Below, piece after piece: positions 7,550 to 14,252 of a DNA stretch of 27,063 bases; position 1 is the stretch's first letter, and each line of letters starts with the position of its first letter. This DNA comes from an uncultured Collinsella sp. GTDB lineage: Bacteria; Actinomycetota; Coriobacteriia; Coriobacteriales; Coriobacteriaceae. Where the stretch lies: assembly GCA_900752475.1 (NCBI GenBank), contig CAADVJ010000016.1:1-27063 (forward strand), written 5' to 3'. Below the pieces are notes generated by a model. It had not been told where the DNA came from. It did no database searches and was given only the letters and a program-made list of their open reading frames with translations. The position numbers and the translations under genes were made by a program.

Positions 7550-8413
7550 AAGGCCGAAGCGGTCGCGGCCCTGCGCGCCGAGGGGCACGCGCTCGGGCAC
7601 CTGCTCGCATGCGCCGAGCTCAAGCGGTCGACCTCCTACTACGCCCTCGCGCACCCGCCGAGGCCCACGCGCGCCGAGCTCCGGGAGGCGGCCGCCGAGA
7701 TCTTCTCGCGCACCGCCAACGGCTGCGGGCACCGGCAGATAGCGATGTGCCTCAGGGCGGAAGAGGGGGCCGTGATAGCCGACAAGACCGTGCTCAAGAT
7801 GATGCGCGAGATGGGGGTCCGATGCGGCATCAGACGCGAGACGGCCTACCACAGGTACAACTCGTACAAGGGCGTCGTCGGCAGGACGTTCGGGAACGTG
7901 ATCGCGAGGGGTTTCGACGCCGGGGCCCCGTGGCGGAAGCTGGGGACGGACGTCACCGAGTTCAAGGTGGCTGGCGGTAAGGCCTACTGGGCCCCGACGC
8001 TGGACTTCTGCACCAAGGAGATCGTGGCGAGCGACATATCGACCACGCCCGACATGGCCCAGCAGGCGAGGATGCTCGACGAGCTGCTGTCCAAGATCCC
8101 CGAGGGCGCCGCCCCGACCATGCACTCGGACCGGGGCTGGCAGTACCAGCACGCCTCGTACACATCCAGGCTCGAGGCCGCCGGCATCGTCCAGAGCATG
8201 TCCAGGAAGGCGAACTGCATCGACAATGCCGCCACCGAGCAGCTCTTCGGCCACGTCAAGGACGAGTTCTACAGGGGCCGCGAGTGGAAGACGTTCGAGG
8301 ATTTCAAACGCGACCTGGAGGAATACATAGTCCACTGGAACACGAGCCGGAGGCAGGTGAGATTGAAGGGCCTGACCCCGGAGGAGTACCGGAATCAGGC
8401 CCTTGCGGCCTAG
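7502..8413 (+). CDS. IS3-family transposase OrfB (DDE integrase domain), expressed as OrfAB by frameshift
   Basis: Read from the slippage site the frame gives about 303 residues and ends at 8413; its first ATG is at 7745, well inside the domain, so translation by frameshift from orfA is the likely route. The N-terminal part (RAEGHALGHLLACAELKRSTSYYAL) is the usual IS3 OrfB helix-turn-helix. The catalytic core shows the first Asp in GTDVTEF, the second in MHSDRGWQY and the Glu in DNAATEQLF, with 35 residues between the last two (DDE). The C-terminal part (VHWNTSRRQVRLKGLTPEEYR) is also typical. The enzyme cuts and joins the IS ends. No frameshift or stop breaks the domain. Confidence 0.9.
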   Translation, partial: KKITRPGREGRALTRAKAEAVAALRAEGHALGHLLACAELKRSTSYYALAHPPRPTRAELREAAAEIFSRTANGCGHRQIAMCLRAEEGAVIADKTVLKMMREMGVRCGIRRETAYHRYNSYKGVVGRTFGNVIARGFDAGAPWRKLGTDVTEFKVAGGKAYWAPTLDFCTKEIVASDISTTPDMAQQARMLDELLSKIPEGAAPTMHSDRGWQYQHASYTSRLEAAGIVQSMSRKANCIDNAATEQLFGHVKDEFYRGREWKTFEDFKRDLEEYIVHWNTSRRQVRLKGLTPEEYRNQALAA

Positions 8414-8427
8414 TCGCTATTTAGGGC

Positions 8428-8451
8428 GTCCAAGATTTGGGGCGCAGTTCA
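8428..8451 (-). repeat. IS right terminal inverted repeat (IRR)
   Basis: Ends in GCGCAGTTCA and matches IRL (reverse complement) at 20 of 24 positions. It starts 15 bases after the orfB stop. Confidence 0.93.
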
Positions 8452-8458
8452 CACACGG

Positions 8459-8471
8459 GTGACGGGCTTTT
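8459..8471. terminator. Right half of the terminator interrupted by the IS
   Basis: GTGACGGGCTTTT is the partner of 6987-6999. It lies just after the rpiB stop (minus strand). On its own it cannot fold, so rpiB and lacI may both have lost efficient termination. Confidence 0.7.
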
Positions 8472-8474
8472 CCG

Positions 8475-8951
8475 CTACCAGCCGCGTGCTTCCTCCGCAC
8501 GTACGAGCTGACGAGCCTCGATCTGGCGAATCATATCGATGCGTCGCTGGTGACGGCCGCCCTCGAACTCGCCGGTGAGCCAGGCGTCGACAATCATTTT
8601 GGCCAGCTCGATGCCTACCACACGAGCACCAAATGCGAGCATGTTGGTGTTGTTGTGCTCGCGCGACAGGCGAGCGGAATACGGCTCAGAGCAGGTGCAG
8701 CAACGGATACCGCGCACCTTGTTGGCGGCAAGCGAGATGCCCACACCCGTACCGCAGATAACGATACCGCGATCAACCTCGCCGGACATGACAGCGTCCG
8801 CCACGGCCTCACCCGCGATGGGATAGTCAAAGCGCTCGGTGCTGTCCGTACCGAAGTTCACGACTTCGTAGCCGTACTTCTCCTGGATATACGCCGTGAT
8901 GGCTTCCTTGTACTCGACTGCGACGTGGTCGTTTCCAATACCGATCTTCAA
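8475..8951 (-). CDS. rpiB: RpiB-family sugar-phosphate isomerase (ribose-5-P isomerase B / allose-6-P isomerase type)
   Basis: 158 residues, the normal length. Family features are the N-terminal GNDH (Asp8, His9), catalytic Cys66 in ICGTGVGISL (a GTG motif binding the phosphate end), and His99-Asn100 in REHNNTNM. Presence of the Cys points to RpiB/AlsB rather than the LacA/LacB galactose-6-P isomerases. It interconverts aldose and ketose phosphates in the cytoplasm (ribose-5-P/ribulose-5-P, or allose-6-P/allulose-6-P). The start codon is TTG at 8951, preceded by AAAGGGG. It lies 72 bases after the epimerase gene on the same strand and is probably co-transcribed with it from the operator region at 9721-9766. 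Confidence 0.92.
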   Translation of the reverse strand: MKIGIGNDHVAVEYKEAITAYIQEKYGYEVVNFGTDSTERFDYPIAGEAVADAVMSGEVDRGIVICGTGVGISLAANKVRGIRCCTCSEPYSARLSREHNNTNMLAFGARVVGIELAKMIVDAWLTGEFEGGRHQRRIDMIRQIEARQLVRAEEARGW

Positions 8952-9023
8952 AAGAGACCCCTTTCCATAAGAACCATTCGCGCATGCCGCGCGCTCAATC
9001 CGTCCTAATTCGCCGTTCCGCTT

Positions 9024-9677
9024 CTAATACACCTCGCCGGCGCGCAAACGGCGCAGACACTCCTCGTAACCAGCGTCCTTGCCAAACAGCGCACTGGTGC
9101 CCAGGATAAATCCGTCCGCGCCAATGGCGGACAGGTCGCGCACGCGCTCGGGCGAGCAGGCGCCGTCGATCATGAGCTTGAAGCCAAAGCGCTCCTTCAG
9201 CGCGGCAAGGCGACGCACCTTGTCGTTCGTGAACTCGATAAAGCTCTGACCGGCAAAACCCGGATTCACCGTCATGACCATCACGTAATCGCAGAGGTTC
9301 AACATCTCCTCGATCTCGGAGATAGAGGTGTCGGGGTTCACGGCGATACCGGCGCTCTTGCCGAGGGACTTAATCGCGGCGAGTGTCTTGACCACGTAAC
9401 GCTCGGACTCCGGATGGATATAGATGATGTCCGCGCCGGCGGAGGCGAAAAGTTCAACCTTGCTGGCAGGATTCTCGACCATAAGGTGCACGTCGACGAG
9501 CTTGTTGGTGGCAGCTCGCACGGCCTTGATGTCTTCGAGACCCATGGCGAAATTGGGAACGAAACTGCCGTCCATCACGTCGCAATGGAAGATGTCGATG
9601 CCGGCGGCGTCGAGATCCTCGACGGTCGCACGCAGATTGCCGTAGTCGGCGCACATGAGACTGGGGCAGAGCAGCAT
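9024..9677 (-). CDS. rpe: Ribulose-phosphate 3-epimerase family protein, closest in motif to allulose-6-P 3-epimerase (AlsE)
   Basis: 217 residues, one TIM barrel. Metal and catalytic residues are visible: His31 and Asp33 (FHCDVMDG), His64 (VDVHLMV) and Asp171 (MIDGACS). SLMCAD, VMTVNPGFAGQSFI, DGACS and GTSALF resemble E. coli AlsE (SLMC, VMTVDPGFAGQPFI, DGSC, GTSGLF) more than housekeeping Rpe, which usually has SILSADF, GFGGQ and DGG; this comparison is from memory. Either way it epimerises carbon 3 of a ketose phosphate. The start has AAGGAG six bases upstream. Pairing with rpiB repeats the alsB-alsE pairing of allose use, but pentose-phosphate roles cannot be excluded. Confidence 0.9.
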   Translation of the reverse strand: MLLCPSLMCADYGNLRATVEDLDAAGIDIFHCDVMDGSFVPNFAMGLEDIKAVRAATNKLVDVHLMVENPASKVELFASAGADIIYIHPESERYVVKTLAAIKSLGKSAGIAVNPDTSISEIEEMLNLCDYVMVMTVNPGFAGQSFIEFTNDKVRRLAALKERFGFKLMIDGACSPERVRDLSAIGADGFILGTSALFGKDAGYEECLRRLRAGEVY

Positions 9678-9720
9678 AGTGAACTCCTTATCTGCTCGGT
9701 GATTATCTACTCGGTGGTAA

Positions 9721-9780
9721 TTAATCGTTTAACCTTTATCTACAGTCTGGCTGATTAATCGTTTAACCACGTTGTTAACC
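9721..9780. promoter_or_regulatory. Tandem LacI-type operators upstream of the rpe-rpiB operon
   Basis: TTAATCGTTTAA occurs twice (9721-9732 and 9755-9766), each followed by CC, 34 bases apart. The palindrome TTAA-N-CG-N-TTAA with central CG is typical of LacI-family operators. A further half-site GTTAACC is at 9774-9780. They lie 44-100 bases upstream of the rpe start, where a promoter is expected. Confidence 0.7.
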
Positions 9781-9942
9781 TGCAGGCTTTTCCAGATTCA
9801 CAACGTTGCCATATTTGCCTATCTAGCTGGTATCATGCAGGAGCCCGCACCACGAAACGCTGTCGTATTCCCTAGGAAGAAATCCCGCTACGCGGACAGC
9901 AGCAGCCAGGGGCCGCAATCCGCAGACCTGAGCCCGGACCCC

Positions 9943-10686
9943 CTACGCTCCAGGCGTGATCAGGCGCGCGCACTGGGCGATCTTCTCGTCATAGGACTCC
10001 GCGATAATCGACACACCATCGAACCCAAACGCGCGAACATTCGAGAACTGATGGAACTTCGAGCTGTCGCACAGCACGTACGCCTTATTCGAATTCTCGC
10101 GCACGATGCGCTTCTTCGCCGCCTCAACGTAGGAGGGCGTCATGACGCCGCGGTCCTCGTCAATCGCGTTGGTCCCGATAAACGCCTTATCGAAGTACAG
10201 ATCGCGCAGGATCGATTCGGTCATAGAACCGCAGAACGAGGAGTTCACATAGTTGAACTCGCCACCCACCACGATGAGCTGGGCGCGCGTCTCGCTCTTA
10301 ATCAGGCACGCCGAGGCATCCGTCGTGTAGATCGTCACGTCGCGGTCGAGCAGCAGACGCAGCAGCGCCGTGCAGGTGGAACCCGAGTCCAAGTAGAGCG
10401 TGTCCCCGTCCTCAACAAAACGCAAGGCGACTTGGGCAATCTGTTCCTTCTCACTCCCGTGTAGGCCCGAACGCGTCGAGATACTCACCTCGTGGACAGC
10501 CGAGAGGAGCCTCACCGCGCCGCCCGAAAGATGCTCAACCTTGCCAAGCGCCTCCAGCTCCTTGAGGTCGCGACGTAGCGTCGAAATAGAGACGCCCGGC
10601 AGCTCCTCCTGCAGCTCGGAAATCCTCGCGAGGCCCGACTTCTGCAGGCACTCTACAATTCGCTCCTGGCGCTCATACGGAATCAT
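9943..10686 (-). CDS. DeoR-family transcriptional regulator
   Basis: 247 residues, the usual length. The N-terminus IPYERQERIVECL followed by the helix-turn-helix with ISTLRRDLKELEALGKV and SGGAV is the DeoR signature. The C-terminal two thirds is the DeoRC sugar-phosphate sensor domain (EDGDTLYLDSGSTCTALL, VVGGEFNY, AFIGTNAID, AAKKRIV, VLCDSSKF). ATG at 10686 is chosen because it has GGAGAGG upstream and matches the family N-terminus; an ATG at 10728 lacks a good site. It probably responds to a phosphorylated sugar made by the neighbouring PTS and isomerases. The gap to EIIBC (about 220 bases) contains its likely promoter and two palindromes (10793-10831). It ends 265 bases before the rpe start. 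Confidence 0.93.
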   Translation of the reverse strand: MIPYERQERIVECLQKSGLARISELQEELPGVSISTLRRDLKELEALGKVEHLSGGAVRLLSAVHEVSISTRSGLHGSEKEQIAQVALRFVEDGDTLYLDSGSTCTALLRLLLDRDVTIYTTDASACLIKSETRAQLIVVGGEFNYVNSSFCGSMTESILRDLYFDKAFIGTNAIDEDRGVMTPSYVEAAKKRIVRENSNKAYVLCDSSKFHQFSNVRAFGFDGVSIIAESYDEKIAQCARLITPGA

Positions 10687-10792
10687 ATCGGGAACCTCTC
10701 CAAACCACTCTGCTTCACGCTCGTTCATTTCTTTTCGAAAAGTGTAACGCACAAGCAGAATAGCGGCCGCCACCTGTTGCGATGACGACCGC

Positions 10793-10831
10793 TTAATCGA
10801 TTGACCTACCCTTTCGTTCACAATTTGAACG
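10793..10831. promoter_or_regulatory. Two operator-like palindromes in front of the DeoR-type gene
   Basis: TTAATCGATTGA (10793-10804) differs by two bases from the LacI-type operator at 9721. CGTTCACAATTTGAACG (10815-10831) is an inverted repeat with 6-bp arms. Both lie in the 220-base gap between EIIBC and the regulator, 107-145 bases upstream of its start. Which protein binds is not shown by the sequence. Confidence 0.45.
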
Positions 10832-10910
10832 AGGTTGACACACCTCGCGTAAGCGCGACGCTCTTCAAGCGAAGAGAACGACCCTAGGAGAGGCGGCGCA
10901 TCCGGGGCTC

Positions 10911-12287
10911 TTAGGCGAGCTGATCCTCCTTGCCGGTGAAGGCGAAGGCAAGAACACCGGCCACGACGGCGGAAATGAGCATGCCGACCATAGCCCAAGC
11001 GAAGTTCATGGGGTCGGAACTCACGAAAGCCGGGAACGTAGTGACGGAACCGAAGGTGAACGCAGTGGTGACGACCTTCATGATACCGAGGAACGCGCCG
11101 CCGACGGCACCGCCGATGATCTGCGCAAGCCAGACCTTCTTGTTCTTCACGAGCATACCGAACAGCGTGGGCTCGATGATGGCGGACAGGGCGATCGATA
11201 CGACACCGGTCATCGCGAAGCTCTTGAGCTTCTGGTCGCGGGCCTTGAGGAACACGCCGAAGGCGCAGCCGATAACGGCGAAGTTGCAGGCGAAGGGGAA
11301 GGGGCAGATGTAGTCGAAGCCGTTCTGAGCGATGTTGTTGATCATGATGGGGTTCACGGCCCAGTGGATGCCCATGGACACCAGCACGGACCAGCCGCCG
11401 CCAACCAGCACGCCGGCGAACACGGAGCTGCGCTCGATCAGCCAGTTGACCACGAAGGCGATGGCCTCACCAGCGTAGACGCCCAGGGGACCGATGACGA
11501 GCATGGTGAGCGGAACCATAACGATCAGGGAGATGGCGGGCAGCACGACGAGCTTGAGCATCTCGGAAACGTGCTCATCGAGCCACTTGTACAGGTACGA
11601 GTAGACCCAGACAGACAAGATGGCAGGGATAACCGTGGAGTTGTAGTTCATGAGAACCACGGGGATGCCGAAGAAGTCCGTCATGGCGCCGTTGCCCGCG
11701 TCGCCCATGAGGGCGATGAAGTCCGGGTAGAGCAGGCACGCGCCGAGCAGCGCCGACAGGTACGGGCTCGCGCCGAAGCGCTTGCCGGCGGAGAAGCCGA
11801 GCAGCACGGGCAGGAAGTAGAACACGCTCATGGCCAGGGTGTACAGGATGGTGTAGGTACCCGTGCCCTCAGCGATGATGCCGAGCTGGGCGGCCAGGAT
11901 AACGAAGCCGCGCAGGATACCGGAGCCGGCCATGGCGGGCAGCAGCGGGGCAAAGATGCCGGAGATCGCGGAGAAGACTTGGCTGACGATGCTCTCGCCC
12001 TCGTCCTTGGTAGCAGCGGAGATTTCCACGCCCGAACCCTTGACCAGCGGCTCAAACTTCTCGTACAGCTTCGGGACCTCAGTGCCGATGAGAACCTGGT
12101 ACTGACCGGCCTTGTTCAGCGTGTTCACAACGCCTTCGACTTCCTTGACCGCAGCGTCGTCGCAAGCCGCGTCGTCTTTGAGATTGAGGCGCAGGCGCGT
12201 CGCGCAGTGCGTCATGCCCGAGATGTTCTCGGGACCACCGACGGCGTCCAGAATCCCCTGAGCCATCGCGTTCCAGTCGCGTTTCAT
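10911..12287 (-). CDS. PTS EIIBC permease, glucose/beta-glucoside superfamily
   Basis: 458 residues. The IIB domain (1-80) carries the phosphorylated Cys28 in MTHCATRLRL. From about residue 100 a IIC domain with about ten membrane spans follows (ISGIFAPLLPAMAGSGILRG, GIHWAVNPIM, SAIIEPTLFGM), typical of the beta-glucoside/sucrose branch. No IIA domain is attached, so a IIA from elsewhere must donate the phosphate. It imports and phosphorylates a sugar. The start lies three bases after the TIM-barrel gene stop with GGGGAGG overlapping that gene's end, so the two are translated from one message. The substrate is unknown; the neighbouring RpiB, epimerase and TIM-barrel enzyme suggest a rare hexose or similar rather than an ordinary glucoside, as no glycosidase is present. 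Confidence 0.92.
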   Translation of the reverse strand: MKRDWNAMAQGILDAVGGPENISGMTHCATRLRLNLKDDAACDDAAVKEVEGVVNTLNKAGQYQVLIGTEVPKLYEKFEPLVKGSGVEISAATKDEGESIVSQVFSAISGIFAPLLPAMAGSGILRGFVILAAQLGIIAEGTGTYTILYTLAMSVFYFLPVLLGFSAGKRFGASPYLSALLGACLLYPDFIALMGDAGNGAMTDFFGIPVVLMNYNSTVIPAILSVWVYSYLYKWLDEHVSEMLKLVVLPAISLIVMVPLTMLVIGPLGVYAGEAIAFVVNWLIERSSVFAGVLVGGGWSVLVSMGIHWAVNPIMINNIAQNGFDYICPFPFACNFAVIGCAFGVFLKARDQKLKSFAMTGVVSIALSAIIEPTLFGMLVKNKKVWLAQIIGGAVGGAFLGIMKVVTTAFTFGSVTTFPAFVSSDPMNFAWAMVGMLISAVVAGVLAFAFTGKEDQLA

Positions 12288-12290
12288 TGG

Positions 12291-13229
12291 TTACCTCCCC
12301 ATTGCGCAGAAGAGCTCGCGGACAAGCTCGGCTGCCTTAATCGCGTCGTTTGCATCGATAACGGATTGGATCTTCTCCATGCTTACGGCCTCGATGGCGT
12401 CGTTGAGCAGATGGATCATCTGGTCGTTCTGTGCAGCCTCGCCGGCAGCGGGCTCGATGACCGGGAACGTGTCGAAGTAGATTGCGCTGTCGTAACCGTG
12501 CTTCTTCACGTAGTAGAGGAACTCGAGGGTCTTCACCGGCGTGGACGTACCAATCATAAGGCCATCGTCGAAGCGACCGTTGCCGTCGTTTAGGTGAATG
12601 CCGTAGAGCTTGCCCTCGCGGCCGAACAGGTCGGCGGCCATGGCAGGGTTCTCGTGCTTCATGAGCATGTGGCAGTAATCCAGCGTGACGCCCAGGTTCG
12701 GGCGGTCTGCAGCGTTGAGAATCATGCCGGTCATACCCATGGAGTCGATGAACGCGTACGCGCGCTCCTCGTAGGGTTTGTACTCGATCGAGATCTTGAG
12801 GTCGGGCGCATAATCGCAGACCTTCTGGAATGCGGCTACGAGCTGGTCGAAGACGCGAGCATAGGCGATCTGGAAGCTGTAGTCGAAACCGTCGTGGCCG
12901 AGCCAGATGGTCACCGTGTTGCCACCGGCAGTGCGGCAGTAGTCGCACGCCTCGTAGCAGAGCTCAAGGGCTTCCGCGGCAAGGGCATCATCGGCATTGC
13001 CCAGGTCACCGTTGAGGAACGCGTTGCGGAAGCGCAGCGCGCAGCCGTTCAGCTGCAGTTCGTGAGCTGCGAGCTTGGCGGCCATGTCCTCCGCCGTGAC
13101 ACCTGTGCAGTGCTCGGGGTAGTTGAGGTCGACGTGCGTGAGGCCCACGCTCTGGAACTCCGCGAACACGCGATCAAGATTCTTGTCGCCATCGCGAAAA
13201 TAGGAGTTGATACGAGTTGCAAGCTTCAT
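12291..13229 (-). CDS. Xylose-isomerase-like TIM-barrel sugar (phosphate) isomerase/epimerase
   Basis: 312 residues. The sequence fits the sugar phosphate isomerase/epimerase superfamily (AP endonuclease 2 fold). Likely metal ligands are Glu149 (SIEYKPYEER), Asp184 and His187 (VTLDYCHML), His212 (GIHLNDGNGRFDDG) and Asp253 (IYFDTFP), where many relatives have Glu. Lys151 and the RFDDGLMIG loop may contact substrate. ATG at 13229 is chosen because the protein then begins MKLATRINSYF and AAAGGA lies nine bases upstream; the frame is open further up but that part is not protein-like. It is the first gene of the operon with EIIBC. Its reaction cannot be fixed from sequence: L-rhamnose-isomerase-like, ketose 3-epimerase or a related activity are all possible. 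Confidence 0.82.
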   Translation of the reverse strand: MKLATRINSYFRDGDKNLDRVFAEFQSVGLTHVDLNYPEHCTGVTAEDMAAKLAAHELQLNGCALRFRNAFLNGDLGNADDALAAEALELCYEACDYCRTAGGNTVTIWLGHDGFDYSFQIAYARVFDQLVAAFQKVCDYAPDLKISIEYKPYEERAYAFIDSMGMTGMILNAADRPNLGVTLDYCHMLMKHENPAMAADLFGREGKLYGIHLNDGNGRFDDGLMIGTSTPVKTLEFLYYVKKHGYDSAIYFDTFPVIEPAAGEAAQNDQMIHLLNDAIEAVSMEKIQSVIDANDAIKAAELVRELFCAMGR

Positions 13230-13254
13230 GCTTCTACGTCCTTTACCTTCGTCC

Positions 13255-13266
13255 TTAATCGTTTCT
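13255..13266. promoter_or_regulatory. LacI-type operator half-match in the leader of the TIM-barrel/EIIBC operon
   Basis: TTAATCGTTTCT matches ten bases of the operator TTAATCGTTTAA found upstream of rpe. It lies 26 bases upstream of the start codon. Confidence 0.4.
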
Positions 13267-13374
13267 GCTCGTTCGAGCACCTGATCTATATCCGTAATTC
13301 GATAAGGGCCGCCGCCTGCGCGCCGGGGCTTACCCTGTGACATGTAGATTACTGCCACATAAGTTCATTTTCAA

Positions 13375-13418
13375 TCAGTATTTTTCACTCTTTTTCTCAT
13401 TGTGTCAGAATTTTTCAC
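13375..13418. repeat. Pair of 14-bp direct repeats in the promoter region of the TIM-barrel/EIIBC operon
   Basis: TCAGTATTTTTCAC (13375-13388) and TCAGAATTTTTCAC (13405-13418) match at 13 of 14 bases and are spaced by 30 bases, close to three helical turns. They lie 145-190 bases upstream of the start, in an AT-rich stretch (13340-13550) otherwise empty of genes. They may bind a regulator, for example the DeoR-type protein. Confidence 0.45.
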
Positions 13419-13604
13419 CGTATAAAGCCATCTACCTTGTGGTTTTGCTGTTAATCAAGTTTGACCATTCTTGAAATTACCTGATTTTTTCTGAATTAGT
13501 TTGCCGTTTATCGGTAAAAATCGACCGCTCACGGCTGACGGCGACGCAAGATGGAAGATACTTGCATGAGGAAAAGCACTGAATTCCCAGCGCCGATTCG
13601 AATG

Positions 13605-13721
13605 ACGCGATTGGTGACGCGAGCGTCGACGGCCCGAATCTGCCGTCGGCCCCCACTAACCAAAAACGGCGCCGCTCACGCGACGCCGTCATATTCCCTG
13701 GTGCCCCCGGGCGGATTCGAA
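13605..13721 (-). repeat. Distal att-like copy: 3' fragment of tRNA-Arg(CCU) plus its downstream terminator region
   Basis: These 117 bases match 16781-16897 at 108 positions without gaps; the last 43 bases are identical. They contain the tRNA T-loop-to-CCA end and the terminator hairpin but not the 5' part of the tRNA. Such a fragment is what integration into a tRNA gene leaves at the far end of an element. Confidence 0.75.
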
Positions 13722-13742
13722 AACTCCCCCCCCCGCGGGGAA

Positions 13743-13766
13743 ATTGGTGACGCGGGTGTCGACGGC
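13743..13766. repeat. Third, partial att-like copy next to a run of nine C
   Basis: 24 bases starting ATTGGTGACGCGGGTG are identical to 16786-16809 (and differ from the copy at 13605 at two positions). Just before it stands a C9 run and CCCCGCGGGG (13726-13740), where similarity of the larger copy ends. It suggests a second recombination event at this locus. From here to 13907 I see no gene or other signal. Confidence 0.5.
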
Positions 13767-13907
13767 GCTGAGCGCTCCGTGTTTTGGTATGTGGATATGG
13801 CAGCCATCAACCTTTCTCGGCATGTGAAACTCTAGGCACATATGAGCATACCTGAGCGACGCAACACATGCGCTCCATCTATCCCAACAAGCTCCAGCGG
13901 TACCCGC

Positions 13908-13992
13908 ACTTCCCATTTCGTGTAGAAAAGGGCCTGTATATACTTCCCATTTCGTGTATTGAATCAGGTAACCACACTTCCCATTTCGTGTA
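13908..13992 (+). repeat. Three identical 17-bp repeats at an exact 34-bp period
   Basis: ACTTCCCATTTCGTGTA occurs at 13908-13924, 13942-13958 and 13976-13992. The two intervening 17-base spacers are unrelated in sequence. The last repeat ends 23 bases before the start of the AAA ATPase remnant and reaches into its likely promoter, so these are probably binding sites for a regulator of that gene. Confidence 0.85.
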
Positions 13993-14015
13993 TACAGCAG
14001 CTAGATTGGGCAATC

Positions 14016-14189
14016 ATGTCAGTATTCAGACGTACGGCCTACAATAAACTCCTCGATTGGAAAGCGAGCAATGGATCCCGAGCCATCATGCTCGAGGGGG
14101 CCCGCCGCGTTGGAAAAAGCACCCTTGCCCAAGAGTTTGCGCAGTCCAAATACAAATCCCACGTCGTGATCGACGAATCTGTTGCGAGT
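14016..14189 (+). pseudogene. Truncated AAA_14/DUF4143-type ATPase gene, N-terminal remnant
   Basis: 58 residues match the start of the AAA_14 ATPases often carrying DUF4143: SVFRRTAYNKLLDWK, Walker A GARRVGKS (residues 28-35) and YKSHVVIDES. Full-length members have roughly 400 residues. After about residue 58 the frame continues into the inverted-repeat terminator and the end of the restriction gene on the other strand, so the rest was lost or replaced when the restriction-modification cassette arrived. The frame stays open to 14348 but that part is antisense to the restriction gene. There is no clear ribosome site before the ATG. These ATPases are poorly understood; some behave as mobile or toxin-like accessory genes. 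The remnant is unlikely to function. Confidence 0.75.
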
Positions 14190-14201
14190 GAAAAAAGAAG
14201 A

Positions 14202-14224
14202 CCGGAGACTCAACTGGTCTCCGG
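14202..14224 (-). terminator. Rho-independent terminator of the restriction-modification operon
   Basis: CCGGAGAC (14202-14209) and GTCTCCGG (14217-14224) form a perfect 8-bp stem with a 7-base loop. On the minus strand it is followed by TCTTCTTTTTT. It lies about 30 bases after the restriction gene's stop. Confidence 0.82.
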
Positions 14225-14252
14225 CCTCATTTCTAAAAAACGTCTCGTGGTT

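Larger units (their letters stand above)
7003..8451 (+). mobile_element. IS3-family insertion sequence (IS150-like), complete, 1449 bp
   Basis: The ends are 24-bp inverted repeats matching at 20 positions, starting TGAACTGC and ending GCAGTTCA, with the TG...CA termini of the family. CAC is duplicated on both sides (7000-7002 and 8452-8454), the 3-bp target duplication usual for IS3 elements. Inside are orfA with helix-turn-helix domains, orfB with a DDE catalytic core, and a -1 frameshift signal joining them. All parts look intact, so it is probably recent and may be active. AGG and ATA codons are frequent here and rare in the neighbours, consistent with a mobile origin. The target was the loop of a terminator hairpin. 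Confidence 0.95.

Noticed and set aside
9772..10464. 230-codon plus-strand frame
   Set aside because: Antisense to the DeoR-type gene and its downstream region; no motif.
10687..10998. N-terminal extension of the DeoR-type protein into the EIIBC gene
   Set aside because: The family starts at IPYERQER; the extension overlaps the end of EIIBC and is Arg-rich non-conserved sequence.
11364..12593. 409-codon plus-strand frame across the EIIBC gene
   Set aside because: Antisense shadow of EIIBC and the TIM-barrel gene; His/Gly/Asp-rich without any motif.
13230..13358. Longer N-terminus of the TIM-barrel protein
   Set aside because: The added 43 residues precede a well-placed ribosome site and the natural start MKLATRINSYF, and would cover the operator.
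13908..13992. CRISPR array
   Set aside because: Repeats of 17 bp and spacers of 17 bp are too short, only three copies exist, and no cas gene is present. Regulatory sites fit better.
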